From the NCBI RefSeq assembly GCF_010731535.1, contig NZ_AP022581.1, positions 186,001-250,000 on the forward strand: a stretch of DNA of 64,000 bases, written 5' to 3'. The stretch comes from Mycobacterium lacus (GTDB lineage Bacteria; Actinomycetota; Actinomycetes; Mycobacteriales; Mycobacteriaceae). A model generated the notes under the pieces. It saw only the letters and a program-made list of their open reading frames with translations. It was not told the DNA's origin and made no database searches. This document shows positions 17,160 through 24,961 of the stretch, piece by piece; positions within the stretch are counted from its first letter, which is position 1; every line of letters starts with the position of its first letter. Position numbers and translations under genes: made by a program.

Positions 17160-18196
17160 CTGGTCGAGGTCCGCTGGCGGGACTTCGGATTCTCGAGGTC
17201 GGCACCATGCTGGCCGGGCCATATGCCACCATGCTGCTGGCCGATCTCGGCGCCCAGGTCGTCAAGATCGAGCCGCTGGGCGGCGAGATCTCCCGCGGGG
17301 TCGGGGATAGCTACTTCGCCAGCCTCAACCGCAACAAGTTGAGCATCTGCCTCGACCTGAATTCCGATGCGGGACAGCGCCGCTTGGCCGAGCTCGTGGC
17401 GCGGTCGCATGCGCTGCTGGTCAACCTGAAGCCGTCGGCCATCCACAGGCTGCGCCTTACGTATGAGGCGCTGCGGCGGCACAACGAGCGGATCGTCTGC
17501 GTGGCGATCACCGGTTTCGGGCTGCACGGCGGCGATGATCCGGCCTTCGACTACGTGATTCAGGCGACAACCGGTATCGCAGCACTGACGGGTGAGCCGG
17601 ACGGCCCACCGACGCTGCCCGGCTATTCCTCGGCCGACAACTCCACCGGAATGTGCGCGGCGCTCGGACTACTCGCCAAGATCGTCTCGGGGGAGGGCGG
17701 GCAGGTTGACGTGTCGCTGCGCGACGTCATGCTGTCGCAGCTGAACTACCACGCCGCCGCCTACCTCAACGACGCCGTCGAGCCGCATCGTCGACCGTAC
17801 GGTGCGCACTCGTATTACGTTCCGGCGCAGCTGTTCCCGACGGCCGATGGGTATCTTGCACTGTTCATCACGCACGACGGGTTCTGGCGATCCTTCGCCG
17901 CTGAGGCGCGCATCGACGGTTTCGCGACGATGGCCGAGCGGTTGGTCCGGCGCGACGAGGTCCTGGCCGTCGTGACCGCGGCGCTGGCGACCGACACCGC
18001 CGCGGGCTGGGAGCTGCGACTGCGCCCGCTAGGGGTTCCGGCAGCGGCCGTCCGCACGCTCTCCGAGGCGCTCAAGGCGACCCCGGAAGTGGTTGTGGCG
18101 GCAGGTGATTTCCGCCTCGTCGGCAACCCGATCCATGTTTCCGGTTACCAGCCCGAGTATCGGCCGCCGCCGGGGCTGGGGACCGACGGCGTCTGA
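17156..18196 (+). CDS. Class III (CaiB/BaiF-type) CoA-transferase
   Basis: The 346-residue protein starts at GTG 17156, coupled to the LLM gene. RILEVGTMLAGPYATMLLADLGAQVVKIE is the family N-terminus. The catalytic aspartate is expected in AFDYVIQATTG. Ending GIAALTG, a middle GQVDVSLRDVMLSQ and a C-terminal PAAAVRTLSEAL also fit. It would move CoA between acyl groups and so activate an acid, perhaps the amidase product, for the mutase. That link is inferred. Confidence 0.87.
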   Translation: MTGRGPLAGLRILEVGTMLAGPYATMLLADLGAQVVKIEPLGGEISRGVGDSYFASLNRNKLSICLDLNSDAGQRRLAELVARSHALLVNLKPSAIHRLRLTYEALRRHNERIVCVAITGFGLHGGDDPAFDYVIQATTGIAALTGEPDGPPTLPGYSSADNSTGMCAALGLLAKIVSGEGGQVDVSLRDVMLSQLNYHAAAYLNDAVEPHRRPYGAHSYYVPAQLFPTADGYLALFITHDGFWRSFAAEARIDGFATMAERLVRRDEVLAVVTAALATDTAAGWELRLRPLGVPAAAVRTLSEALKATPEVVVAAGDFRLVGNPIHVSGYQPEYRPPPGLGTDGV

Positions 18197-18395
18197 GAAG
18201 CCGTGTCGCCTGGTCACTTCTGTCGCACAGGTCTGTCCGCCGGGGGATGCGCGGTGCGCCCATCTCCTAGCGACAATGCGGGTTGGTGCCGTGCGGCACC
18301 TGGGTTGTCGCTATGAGCTGGGCAAACTGCTGGTCGCTTCCCTGGGGAGGCTGGTGTGCTAGATGTGACTGGGGTGTCGCGACGGCGCATGGGTT

Positions 18396-18413
18396 GGCGG
18401 GTGCTAGCCCGCC
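18396..18413. terminator. Short hairpin at a convergent gene junction
   Basis: GGCGGG-TGCTAG-CCCGCC overlaps the stop of the 18404 gene and lies about 200 bp after the CoA-transferase. The 207-bp gap before it holds no gene; a second small dyad, GTGCCGTGCGGCAC, lies near 18288. Confidence 0.45.
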
Positions 18414-18724
18414 GGTGTGTACTCGGTCGTCACCTCGAGTAACCGCATCACCGGCGGCGGATCGAACTGCAGCGCGTCGGACATGTGCAGCTGGCCGGCG
18501 TTGGCGACCATGTTGTCCAAAATCGCCTGCAGATCATCACCTTCGATTTCGTAGAGCGCGACGTATGGACCGTCTCCATCGACTGTCCTCAGGCGCCGCG
18601 CCGAAACGAATCCGTCGAGCGCCACGAGTTCGGGCATGTGGACTTCGTCGTACCAGGTGTTGTACTCCCGGTCGCGATCGGGAGAACTGGGTCGACTCTC
18701 GACATAGATGATCCCTTTTGTCAT
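18404..18724 (-). CDS. Small dimeric alpha/beta-barrel (EthD-like) protein
   Basis: The 106-residue protein begins MTKGIIYVESRPSSPDRD and has EYNTWYDEVHMPELVALDGFVSARRL, the pattern of EthD/NIPSNAP-like ferredoxin-fold barrels found with oxygenases and degradation operons. The precise function is unknown. It follows the ferredoxin gene by 19 bp on the same strand, so the two form a small operon divergent from the fadE genes. Confidence 0.65.
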   Translation of the reverse strand: MTKGIIYVESRPSSPDRDREYNTWYDEVHMPELVALDGFVSARRLRTVDGDGPYVALYEIEGDDLQAILDNMVANAGQLHMSDALQFDPPPVMRLLEVTTEYTPAG

Positions 18725-18743
18725 GTCACGGCCTCTCTGGTGG

Positions 18744-19082
18744 CTACTCGTAGCGCACGGTGATCGAATCGGTATCGGGTACCCCTTGGCACGTCAGAAC
18801 GTAGCCCTCGGCCACCTCGTCGTCTTCGAGAGCGTCGTTGACCCGCATGGTCGCGTGGCCCTCGGTGAGTCTGGCCATGCACGTGCCGCAGTTTCCCGCC
18901 TCGCAACTGAAGGGCGGGTCCAGCCCGGCCCGCCGCGCGCTCTGAAGCAGCGTCTCGCCGGGCACCAGGGGCACTGACACCTTCTTGCGGTCGAGGTGGA
19001 TCGTGACCGTGCCGCCGGTTGGTGCGGGATCTGTCACCCGTGGGGTCTCCTCGATGATGCGGGTGACCGTCACCTTGACCAC
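18744..19082 (-). CDS. 2Fe-2S plant-type ferredoxin
   Basis: The protein is 112 residues from GTG 19082. The cluster ligands are in CEAGNCGTC (three cysteines) and a fourth in YVLTCQG about 30 residues later, the plant-type pattern. It resembles the C-terminal ferredoxin domain of KshB/HpaC-type reductases but lacks flavin and NAD domains, so it needs a separate reductase. It probably feeds electrons to an oxygenase or LLM enzyme not identifiable here. Confidence 0.88.
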   Translation of the reverse strand: MVKVTVTRIIEETPRVTDPAPTGGTVTIHLDRKKVSVPLVPGETLLQSARRAGLDPPFSCEAGNCGTCMARLTEGHATMRVNDALEDDEVAEGYVLTCQGVPDTDSITVRYE

Positions 19083-19110
19083 CCCTTATGTACTTGCGTT
19101 CTTCAGCATA

Positions 19111-19125
19111 GAGAATATTATTCTC
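19111..19125. promoter_or_regulatory. Palindrome GAGAATATTATTCTC, candidate operator
   Basis: Perfect 6-bp arms with a 3-bp centre lie 28 bp upstream of the ferredoxin and 56 bp upstream of the plus-strand acyl-CoA genes. A second copy with the same arms, GAGAATGGTGTTCTC, precedes the thiolase at 22604. The shared sites suggest one repressor for the whole CoA block; that gene is not in this stretch. Confidence 0.55.
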
Positions 19126-19181
19126 ACCAGGCGATAGGATCTTCTCAAGACAGTGCGGATTGACGCCGGGAGGAACGGGAC

Positions 19182-19764
19182 GTGACCGAGCCGGCGGCGT
19201 ACGTGTTCGGTGCACCGCAGCCGCCGCGGGGCGATGCGCTGCTGGTGTTCAGTTCCGGCACCACCGGCCTGCCGAAGGCCGTGCGCCACAGCCGTGCGTC
19301 GTTGCACGCGGGCGTCCGGCAGCGGCGTGACGCGCTGCAACCGACGGGCCGCGACCGTATCCAGGTCGCCACGCCGCCGTCGCACATCCTCGGCCTGCTC
19401 AACATCCTTACCGCGCTGTGGGCGGGCGCCTGGATGCGGCTGCATCGCCGGTTCGACGTCGAGGCGATGCTTTGCCACGTCGAATACGACCGCATCACGG
19501 TCGGTGCTGCAGGCTCATCCGGCCGTCAAAGATTGCGCGGTCTTCGGTGTGCCCGACGCGGTCGACGGGAAGGCGGTCGTTGCCGCGGTCACGACGCACG
19601 CTCCCGTCGGGGCCGTCGTCCTCGTCGCCCGGGTGGGCGAGAAGCTGGCGTCCTACAAGGGCCTGAGCCGGGTCGTATTCGTGGCCGACATTACTCGCCT
19701 GCCCACCGGCAAGGTGCTGCGCCGAGTCCTCGAGGAGCGCCATGGATGTACGTCTGACAGCTGA
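19182..19764 (+). pseudogene. Remnant of an AMP-forming acyl-CoA synthetase
   Basis: The first part, read from GTG 19182, has the ATP-binding loop LVFSSGTTGLPKAVRH and ATPPSHILGLLNILTALWAG. Near 19500 the frame changes and the text jumps to VLQAHPAVKDCAVFGVPD and then LPTGKVLRRVLEE, the family C-terminus. The N-terminal substrate domain and several hundred bases of the middle are missing, and no single frame is whole. The enzyme should be dead. The 3' end overlaps the next fadE gene by 23 bp. Confidence 0.82.
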
Positions 19765-20647
19765 GCAGCAGCAGCTGCGCGACGCCGCGGCCAAGCTGGC
19801 CGACAACCTTGGGCCCGGGGCGGTTGCCGATCTCGCCGACGAGAGCCGAATTGCGCGCCTGGACAAGCACATTGAGTTGACAGGCTGGCGATCGCTGCGG
19901 TCCGATGCAGCGTCCGGCGTCGAAGTCGCCATCGTCGCCGAGGAATTCGGGCGCAGGCTGGTCGACGCACCGTTCCTCGGGCCGGTGCTGGCCGGCGATC
20001 TGGCCCGGCACATCGGTGCCGAGGCCCAGGGAACGACCATGGCGGTCGGCGACCGTGCCATCGATGCGCGCGGATGTCGACGGGCTCTGCTGTTGTCGGG
20101 CACCACGGTGCTGATGGCCGACCTGGACCCCGATCGCGGCGGCGCGGATTTGACCAGGGCCCAAGCGGGCATCATCGGGTCGCCGGTGGCCGTCGGCGGG
20201 GTGTCCGCCGAGGTCGCCGGGCGCTGGCTGGCCCTCGCGCTGGCCGCCACCTCGGCGGATCTGGTCGGTGTTGCGCGAGGCGCTCATTCGATCGCCTGCG
20301 ACTACGCGAAAATCCGTGAGCAGCATGGAAAGCTCATCGGTTCCTATCAAGCCGTCGCCCATCTATTGGCGGAAAGCCTTGCGCTGATCGAAGGTTCGGT
20401 GAGCGTGCTGCGGCATGCGGCATGGGCGGTCGATGCACTCGAGCCGGCCGAGGCCGTGCGGGCAGCGCAGGTCGCGAAGGTGTACTGCGCGCGCGCCTCC
20501 CGAACCGTCTGTGAGACCGCCGTGCAGGTGCATGGCGGCATCGGAAACACCTGGGACTGTCTGGTCCACGTCTACCTGCGCCGTGCGCTGACATCGACCG
20601 AGCTGTGGCCGGCAAACCTCGAGGAGATTGACTTTGGACTTTCGTGA
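19742..20647 (+). CDS. Acyl-CoA dehydrogenase-like protein (short partner subunit)
   Basis: The 301-residue protein begins MDVRLTAEQQQLRDAAAKL and ends with a C-terminal ACAD domain containing DYAKIREQHGKLIGSYQAVAHLLAE and VHGGIGNTWDCLVHVYLRRAL. It is shorter than canonical FadE proteins and its middle barrel is reduced. Mycobacterial sterol and branched-acyl pathways often use such subunits in alpha2beta2 dehydrogenases with an adjacent partner, here the gene overlapping its 3' end. The residue acting as base is not certain. Confidence 0.82.
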   Translation: MDVRLTAEQQQLRDAAAKLADNLGPGAVADLADESRIARLDKHIELTGWRSLRSDAASGVEVAIVAEEFGRRLVDAPFLGPVLAGDLARHIGAEAQGTTMAVGDRAIDARGCRRALLLSGTTVLMADLDPDRGGADLTRAQAGIIGSPVAVGGVSAEVAGRWLALALAATSADLVGVARGAHSIACDYAKIREQHGKLIGSYQAVAHLLAESLALIEGSVSVLRHAAWAVDALEPAEAVRAAQVAKVYCARASRTVCETAVQVHGGIGNTWDCLVHVYLRRALTSTELWPANLEEIDFGLS

Positions 20648-21731
20648 CTCGCCCACCGAGGCCGCCTTCCGGCAGCGGCTGCGATCCTGGCTTTCGTTGC
20701 GCGCAGGAGACTTTCCCAGCTCCGGCGACGAGTATTGGGCCCGTCAGGCCGAGTGGCATCGGGCCCTGTATGAGGGGGGCTTCTTCGGCTTGTCATGGCC
20801 CCGCGAGTACGGCGGCCAGGACCTGCCGCCGGTTTACGACGGCATCGTCGATGAGGAGCTGGCACGCGCCGGCGCTCCGCCGCGCCCCAGCGTGGGCTAT
20901 TTGGTTTTCGGCATCGGCAGGCATGGCAGCGACGGGCTGCGGCAACGGTTCCTGCCCGGCATCATCGATGGCACCGAACGCTGGTGTCAGGGTTTCAGCG
21001 AGCCCGGCGCGGGCTCGGATCTGGCGTCGCTGACCACCACCGCCACCCGCGAGGGCGACACCTATGTGGTGCACGGACACAAGATTTGGACCAGTTACTC
21101 CGACGTCGCCGACTGGTGCCTGCTGCTGGCTCGCACAGACCCGCAGGCCGAGCGCCACCGCGGCCTGTCGGCGTTCGTCATCGCGATGAAACAGCCTGGC
21201 GTGCAACAGCGTCCGCTGCGCATGATGAACGGGGTCACCAACGAATTCGGCCAGGTGTTCTTCGACGGTGCAACCGTACCGGCGGAGCAGATGGTGGGCG
21301 CCCCCGGAGACGGCTGGGCGGTGGCCATGACCGTCGTCGGCCACGAGCGCGAACCGTCCACGCTGGGCTATGCCGCCCGATACACCAAGCTCGTGCGAAC
21401 CCTGTTGGCGCGCAACTCGAAGATTCATGGCCCGGTCACCGAAGAGCTTGCATGGGCCGCGGTCCAGGCGGAAATGCTCACCCATCATGTCCAGCGGCGG
21501 CTCTCCGAACAACTCGACGGAGTGTCGCACGGGCCCCAAGGATCGCTCGACAAGCTGCTCATGACTTGGGTCGAGCAGTCCATCGGGCACGCCGCACTGG
21601 CGGTCGGCGGGACCCGCGATCCAGACCTGCTCAGCGCCTACCTCTACAGCCGCGCGCAGAGCGTGATGGGCGGGACATCACAGATACAGAAGAACATCAT
21701 CGCTTCCCGGATCTTGGGATTGGGAGTCTGA
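20634..21731 (+). CDS. Acyl-CoA dehydrogenase (FadE-type, main subunit)
   Basis: The protein is 365 residues from TTG 20634, preceded by GAGGAG at 20621; an alternative TTG lies 6 bp upstream. Typical ACAD blocks are GLSWPREYGG, CQGFSEPGAGSDLASL, GHKIWTSYSDVADWCLLLART and the C-terminal QSVMGGTSQIQKNIIASRILGL. It should oxidise an acyl-CoA to the 2,3-enoyl-CoA with FAD, probably as a heterotetramer with the preceding subunit, whose gene it overlaps by 14 bp. Confidence 0.9.
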   Translation: MDFRDSPTEAAFRQRLRSWLSLRAGDFPSSGDEYWARQAEWHRALYEGGFFGLSWPREYGGQDLPPVYDGIVDEELARAGAPPRPSVGYLVFGIGRHGSDGLRQRFLPGIIDGTERWCQGFSEPGAGSDLASLTTTATREGDTYVVHGHKIWTSYSDVADWCLLLARTDPQAERHRGLSAFVIAMKQPGVQQRPLRMMNGVTNEFGQVFFDGATVPAEQMVGAPGDGWAVAMTVVGHEREPSTLGYAARYTKLVRTLLARNSKIHGPVTEELAWAAVQAEMLTHHVQRRLSEQLDGVSHGPQGSLDKLLMTWVEQSIGHAALAVGGTRDPDLLSAYLYSRAQSVMGGTSQIQKNIIASRILGLGV

Positions 21732-21732
21732 C

Positions 21733-22500
21733 ATGTACGACATGCCAACCGAAATCGACGTCCGGGCCGACGGGGCGCTGCGGATCATCACCCTTAACCG
21801 GCCGGATGCCCTCAACGCGGTCAACGACAATCTGCATACCGGACTCGCGCGGCTGTGGCCACGGTTGAGCGATGACCGCACGGCCCGCGCCGCGGTGCTG
21901 ACCGGCTGCGGCAAGGCCTTCTCGGCCGGTGGAGATTACTCGTATCTCGCCGAGTTGGCCCATGACGGCGATCTGCGGGCCAAGACCATCGCGCATGGTC
22001 GCGAGATCGTCCTCGGCATGGCCCGCTGCCGAGTTCCCGTGGTGGCGGCCGTCAACGGCCCGGCCGTGGGACTTGGCTGCAGCCTGGTCGCGCTGAGCGA
22101 CATTGTCTACATCGCCGAAGACGCCTTTCTCGCCGACCCGCATGTGCAGGTGGGGTTGGTGGCCGCCGACGGCGGCCCGCTCACCTGGCCGCTGCACATC
22201 AGCCTGATGCTGGCCAAGGAGTACGCATTGGCCGGCACGAAGATTCGTGCCGAACGGGCCGTGGAACTCGGCCTGGCCAATCACGTCGCCGCCGACCCGC
22301 TCGCCGAAGCGGTGGCCTGCGCAAAACGAATCATGGAACTGCCCCAGCAGGCGGTGGAGAGCACCAAGCGGGTGCTCAACATCCACCTGGAGCGCGCCGT
22401 GCTGGCCAGCCTGGACTACGCCCTGTCGGCCGAGCACCAATCGTTTACCACCGAGGACTTCCGGTCGATCGTCACCAAGCTGACGGCCGATAAGAACTGA
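21733..22500 (+). CDS. Crotonase superfamily protein (enoyl-CoA hydratase-like)
   Basis: The 255-residue protein has the crotonase fold: ITLNRPDALNAVN, the oxyanion-hole AFSAGGDYSYLAEL and VPVVAAVNGPAVGLGCSL. The two catalytic glutamates of rat enoyl-CoA hydratase (GCEL and PEI contexts) appear as Ser in GLGCSL and His in DPHVQVGL. Simple hydration is therefore doubtful. Mycobacterial relatives with HVxVGLVAxDGG are common and mostly uncharacterised. It starts 1 bp after the FadE stop, within one operon. Confidence 0.85.
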   Translation: MYDMPTEIDVRADGALRIITLNRPDALNAVNDNLHTGLARLWPRLSDDRTARAAVLTGCGKAFSAGGDYSYLAELAHDGDLRAKTIAHGREIVLGMARCRVPVVAAVNGPAVGLGCSLVALSDIVYIAEDAFLADPHVQVGLVAADGGPLTWPLHISLMLAKEYALAGTKIRAERAVELGLANHVAADPLAEAVACAKRIMELPQQAVESTKRVLNIHLERAVLASLDYALSAEHQSFTTEDFRSIVTKLTADKN

Positions 22501-22508
22501 GCCGTTTG

Positions 22509-22568
22509 GCGAGCAGACGCGGAATCGCACAAATCGGACCCGATTTGTGCGATTCCGCGTCTGCTCGC
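22509..22568. terminator. Perfect 28-bp-arm hairpin after the crotonase gene
   Basis: Arm GCGAGCAGACGCGGAATCGC (continuing to 22536) pairs perfectly with 22541-22568 around a GACC loop, 8 bp past the stop codon. It probably ends the fadE-ech transcript and belongs to the same arm family as the hairpins at 10831, 14097 and 42630. Confidence 0.75.
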
Positions 22569-22603
22569 GAGCCAGCATCTTGCAACTCTAACTCTCAGAA
22601 TGA

Positions 22604-22618
22604 GAGAATGGTGTTCTC
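22604..22618. promoter_or_regulatory. Palindrome GAGAATGGTGTTCTC, candidate operator
   Basis: It has the same 15-bp layout as the site at 19111 (GAGAA-N5-TTCTC), 25 bp before the thiolase start. It implies a separate thiolase-meaB transcript under the same regulator. Confidence 0.55.
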
Positions 22619-22643
22619 ATCGCCATGCAGACGGAGAAGACCC

Positions 22644-23795
22644 GTGCCTGAAGCTGTCATTGTGTCCGCGTTGCGCACGCCCATCGGCACCGCCCGGAAA
22701 GGAACCCTGCGCGACACCACCGCCTATGACCTGGCCCACCATGTGGTTTCCGAAGCCGCCGCGGACCTGGACCCGTCGCAGGTCGATGACGTGATCCTGG
22801 GCGAAGGCCTCTACGGCGGCGGAGTGCTCGCCCGGCACGCAGCCATCACCGCGGGGCTCGCGTCGGTGCCCGGACTGGCCAACAACCGGCATTGCGCGGC
22901 CGGTCAGGCGGCGGTGCAGAGCGCGGCGGCAAGTGTGCGCGCCGGCATGGATCAACTCATCATCGCCGGCGGCGTGAACTCGGCATCGACGTCGCCGCGG
23001 TCACGGCTCCACGTGGACGGCGCGTGGGTCGACTGGTTCCCGCCGACCCATCCGGACCGGCCCGATGCGCCCAACATGGACATGTCGATCACCGTCGGCT
23101 GGAACGCCGCGGTCACGGCGGGCATCGGCCGCGAGGAGATGGACGCGTGGGCGCTGCGGTCGCATCGCAACGCGATCGCCGCTATCGACGAGGGCCGCTT
23201 CAAGGAGGAAATCGTTCCCATCGAGACCCCGCACGGCCTCTTCGGCGTCGACGAGCATCCCCGCCGCGACACGAGCATGGAAAAGCTGGCCGCGCTCCAG
23301 CCGCTGCATCCGGAGATCGAGGGCTTCTCGATCACAGCGGGCAACGCCTGCGGCGCCAACGACGGCGCCGCCGTGCTGACCATCGCCAGCGATCGGCTGG
23401 GTGCCAGGCTGGGATTGCCCGCGCTGGGCAGGATCGCGTCCTGGGCATCCGTCGGCGTCGACCCCGCTGCCACCGGCCTGGCGCCGGTAGAGGCAATCCC
23501 GAAAGCCCTTGCCCGGGCACAGCTTTCGATCTCGGACGTCGACCTGTTCGAAATCAACGAGGCGTTTGCGTCGATGTGTGTGGCCACCGTCAACATGCTC
23601 GACCTGGATCCGGACCGGGTCAACGTCAACGGCAGTGGCTGCTCCCTGGGCCATCCGGTGGCGGCAACCGGTGCCCGGATGCTGGTGACGTTGGTGCACG
23701 AATTGCGGCGGCGCGGCGGCGGTGTGGGGGTCGCGGCGATGTGCGCGGGCGGCGGCATGGGTTCCGCGACCGTCATCGAGGTCGCCGCTCCGTAA
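22644..23795 (+). CDS. Acetyl-CoA C-acyltransferase (thiolase)
   Basis: The protein is 383 residues from GTG 22644. It begins VPEAVIVSALRTPIGTARKG and contains the nucleophile cysteine in NNRHCAAGQAAVQ, the INEAFAS histidine-region block, CSLGHPVAATGARM and the second cysteine in CAGGGMGSA. All thiolase active-site blocks are intact. It should cleave a 3-ketoacyl-CoA as the last step of the chain handled by the fadE and crotonase genes. A member of the operator pair lies upstream. Confidence 0.92.
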   Translation: MPEAVIVSALRTPIGTARKGTLRDTTAYDLAHHVVSEAAADLDPSQVDDVILGEGLYGGGVLARHAAITAGLASVPGLANNRHCAAGQAAVQSAAASVRAGMDQLIIAGGVNSASTSPRSRLHVDGAWVDWFPPTHPDRPDAPNMDMSITVGWNAAVTAGIGREEMDAWALRSHRNAIAAIDEGRFKEEIVPIETPHGLFGVDEHPRRDTSMEKLAALQPLHPEIEGFSITAGNACGANDGAAVLTIASDRLGARLGLPALGRIASWASVGVDPAATGLAPVEAIPKALARAQLSISDVDLFEINEAFASMCVATVNMLDLDPDRVNVNGSGCSLGHPVAATGARMLVTLVHELRRRGGGVGVAAMCAGGGMGSATVIEVAAP

Positions 23796-23805
23796 ACTAC
23801 GCAAG

Positions 23806-24720
23806 ATGGACCTAGCCGATCTGATTGCCAATGCGCGCAACGGATCTCAGCGTGCGGCGGGTCGGCTGCTCAGCCTCGTCGAGGGGGCGGGACGCGAGGA
23901 GGTGCTGGCCGGCATCGGGCCGTCATCGGCGACCGCGGCCAGGGTGATCGGCGTCACCGGGCCGCCGGGCGCGGGCAAGTCGACGACGATCGCGGCCCTG
24001 GTCGCCGCCTACCGGAAGCGGGGCTGCCGGGTGGCCGTCTTGGCCGTGGACCCGTCGTCACCCGTCAGCGGCGGCGCGCTGCTCGGCGATCGCATCCGGA
24101 TGACCGCTCATATCAACGACCCCGATGTGCTGATCCGATCGGTGGCAAGCCGCGGTCACATCGGCGGTCTGGCCGCCGCCGTCCCCGCCGCCATCCGGCT
24201 GCTCGGAGCCATCCGTTACCGCGTAATCCTGCTGGAAACCGTGGGCGTGGGACAGTCGGAGATCGAGATCGCAGCCGTCGCCGACCCGACCGTCGTCATC
24301 CTCCATCCCGGCGCCGGCGATGCGGTGCAGGCGGCCAAGGCGGGCCTGCTGGAAGTCGCCGACATCGTGGCGGTCAACAAGGCCGATCGGGAAGGCGCCG
24401 AGCAGACCGCGCGTGATCTACGGGCCCAAACCCAGGCCCCGATCGTCAGCCTGAGCGCAGCCCGCGGGGAGGGCCTGGAGGAGTTGCTGGCCGCGATCGA
24501 CGACCATCACCGCGCCGACAGCCGTGCCCGCCGGCTGGCCCGCGCCCGAGCGCAGATCCTGTCGCTGGCGCAAACCCTGTTGCGCGCCAGGCCGGACCTG
24601 GACCGCCTCGCCGAGTCGGTGGTCGACGGCGGCCACGATCCCTACACCGCGGCCGAACGGCTGTTGTCTCCCACATCGGACACATCGGACCCATCGGACA
24701 CATCGGACCGGCAGGATTGA
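23806..24720 (+). CDS. meaB: MeaB/ArgK-family GTPase, B12 mutase chaperone
   Basis: The protein is 304 residues from ATG 23806. The P-loop GVTGPPGAGKST, switch-region AVDPSSPVSGGALLGDRIRM, VILLETVGVGQSEIE and the specificity motif NKAD are all present. MeaB proteins guard adenosylcobalamin loading of acyl-CoA mutases, so this is very likely the chaperone of the 14215-16218 mutase. The last 15 residues are a simple repeat (SDTSDPSDTSD) encoded by four copies of a near-9-bp unit at about 24672-24710. Confidence 0.92.
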   Translation: MDLADLIANARNGSQRAAGRLLSLVEGAGREEVLAGIGPSSATAARVIGVTGPPGAGKSTTIAALVAAYRKRGCRVAVLAVDPSSPVSGGALLGDRIRMTAHINDPDVLIRSVASRGHIGGLAAAVPAAIRLLGAIRYRVILLETVGVGQSEIEIAAVADPTVVILHPGAGDAVQAAKAGLLEVADIVAVNKADREGAEQTARDLRAQTQAPIVSLSAARGEGLEELLAAIDDHHRADSRARRLARARAQILSLAQTLLRARPDLDRLAESVVDGGHDPYTAAERLLSPTSDTSDPSDTSDRQD

Positions 24721-24766
24721 GGGGACGGCCCGCCGAGTCGGACAGCGCGTCGGCGCCTCACCCGGG

Positions 24767-24798
24767 GCGGGGGACACAACATCCGTCGATCGGGGGAC
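24767..24798 (-). promoter_or_regulatory. Tandem GTCCCCCG element upstream of the PPE gene
   Basis: On the minus strand GTCCCCCGA and GTCCCCCGC occur 23 bp apart with a similar spacer (TCGACGGATGTTGT). The same element with the same 23-bp spacing is found at 41228. It lies in the 241-bp gap between meaB and the PPE gene, which otherwise shows nothing. Confidence 0.5.
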
Positions 24799-24961
24799 GG
24801 TGTGATTCATCCGCCCAGTGACCGGTCAGTCGACAGACATCGTCGTGCCGTGACTGCACTCTGGTGTCATGTGTTTCGTGACCACCCTCGGGACCGGCGG
24901 CGGTTCCTGCGCGGCGACCGAGGCGGCTAACGCGATCGCAACCCGCTGACAGGACTGCCAC

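Noticed and set aside
24672..24712. Possible CRISPR or satellite from ACATCGGAC repeats
   Set aside because: Only four adjacent 9-bp units, in frame inside the meaB tail, encoding SDTSDPSDTSD. This is a coding simple repeat.
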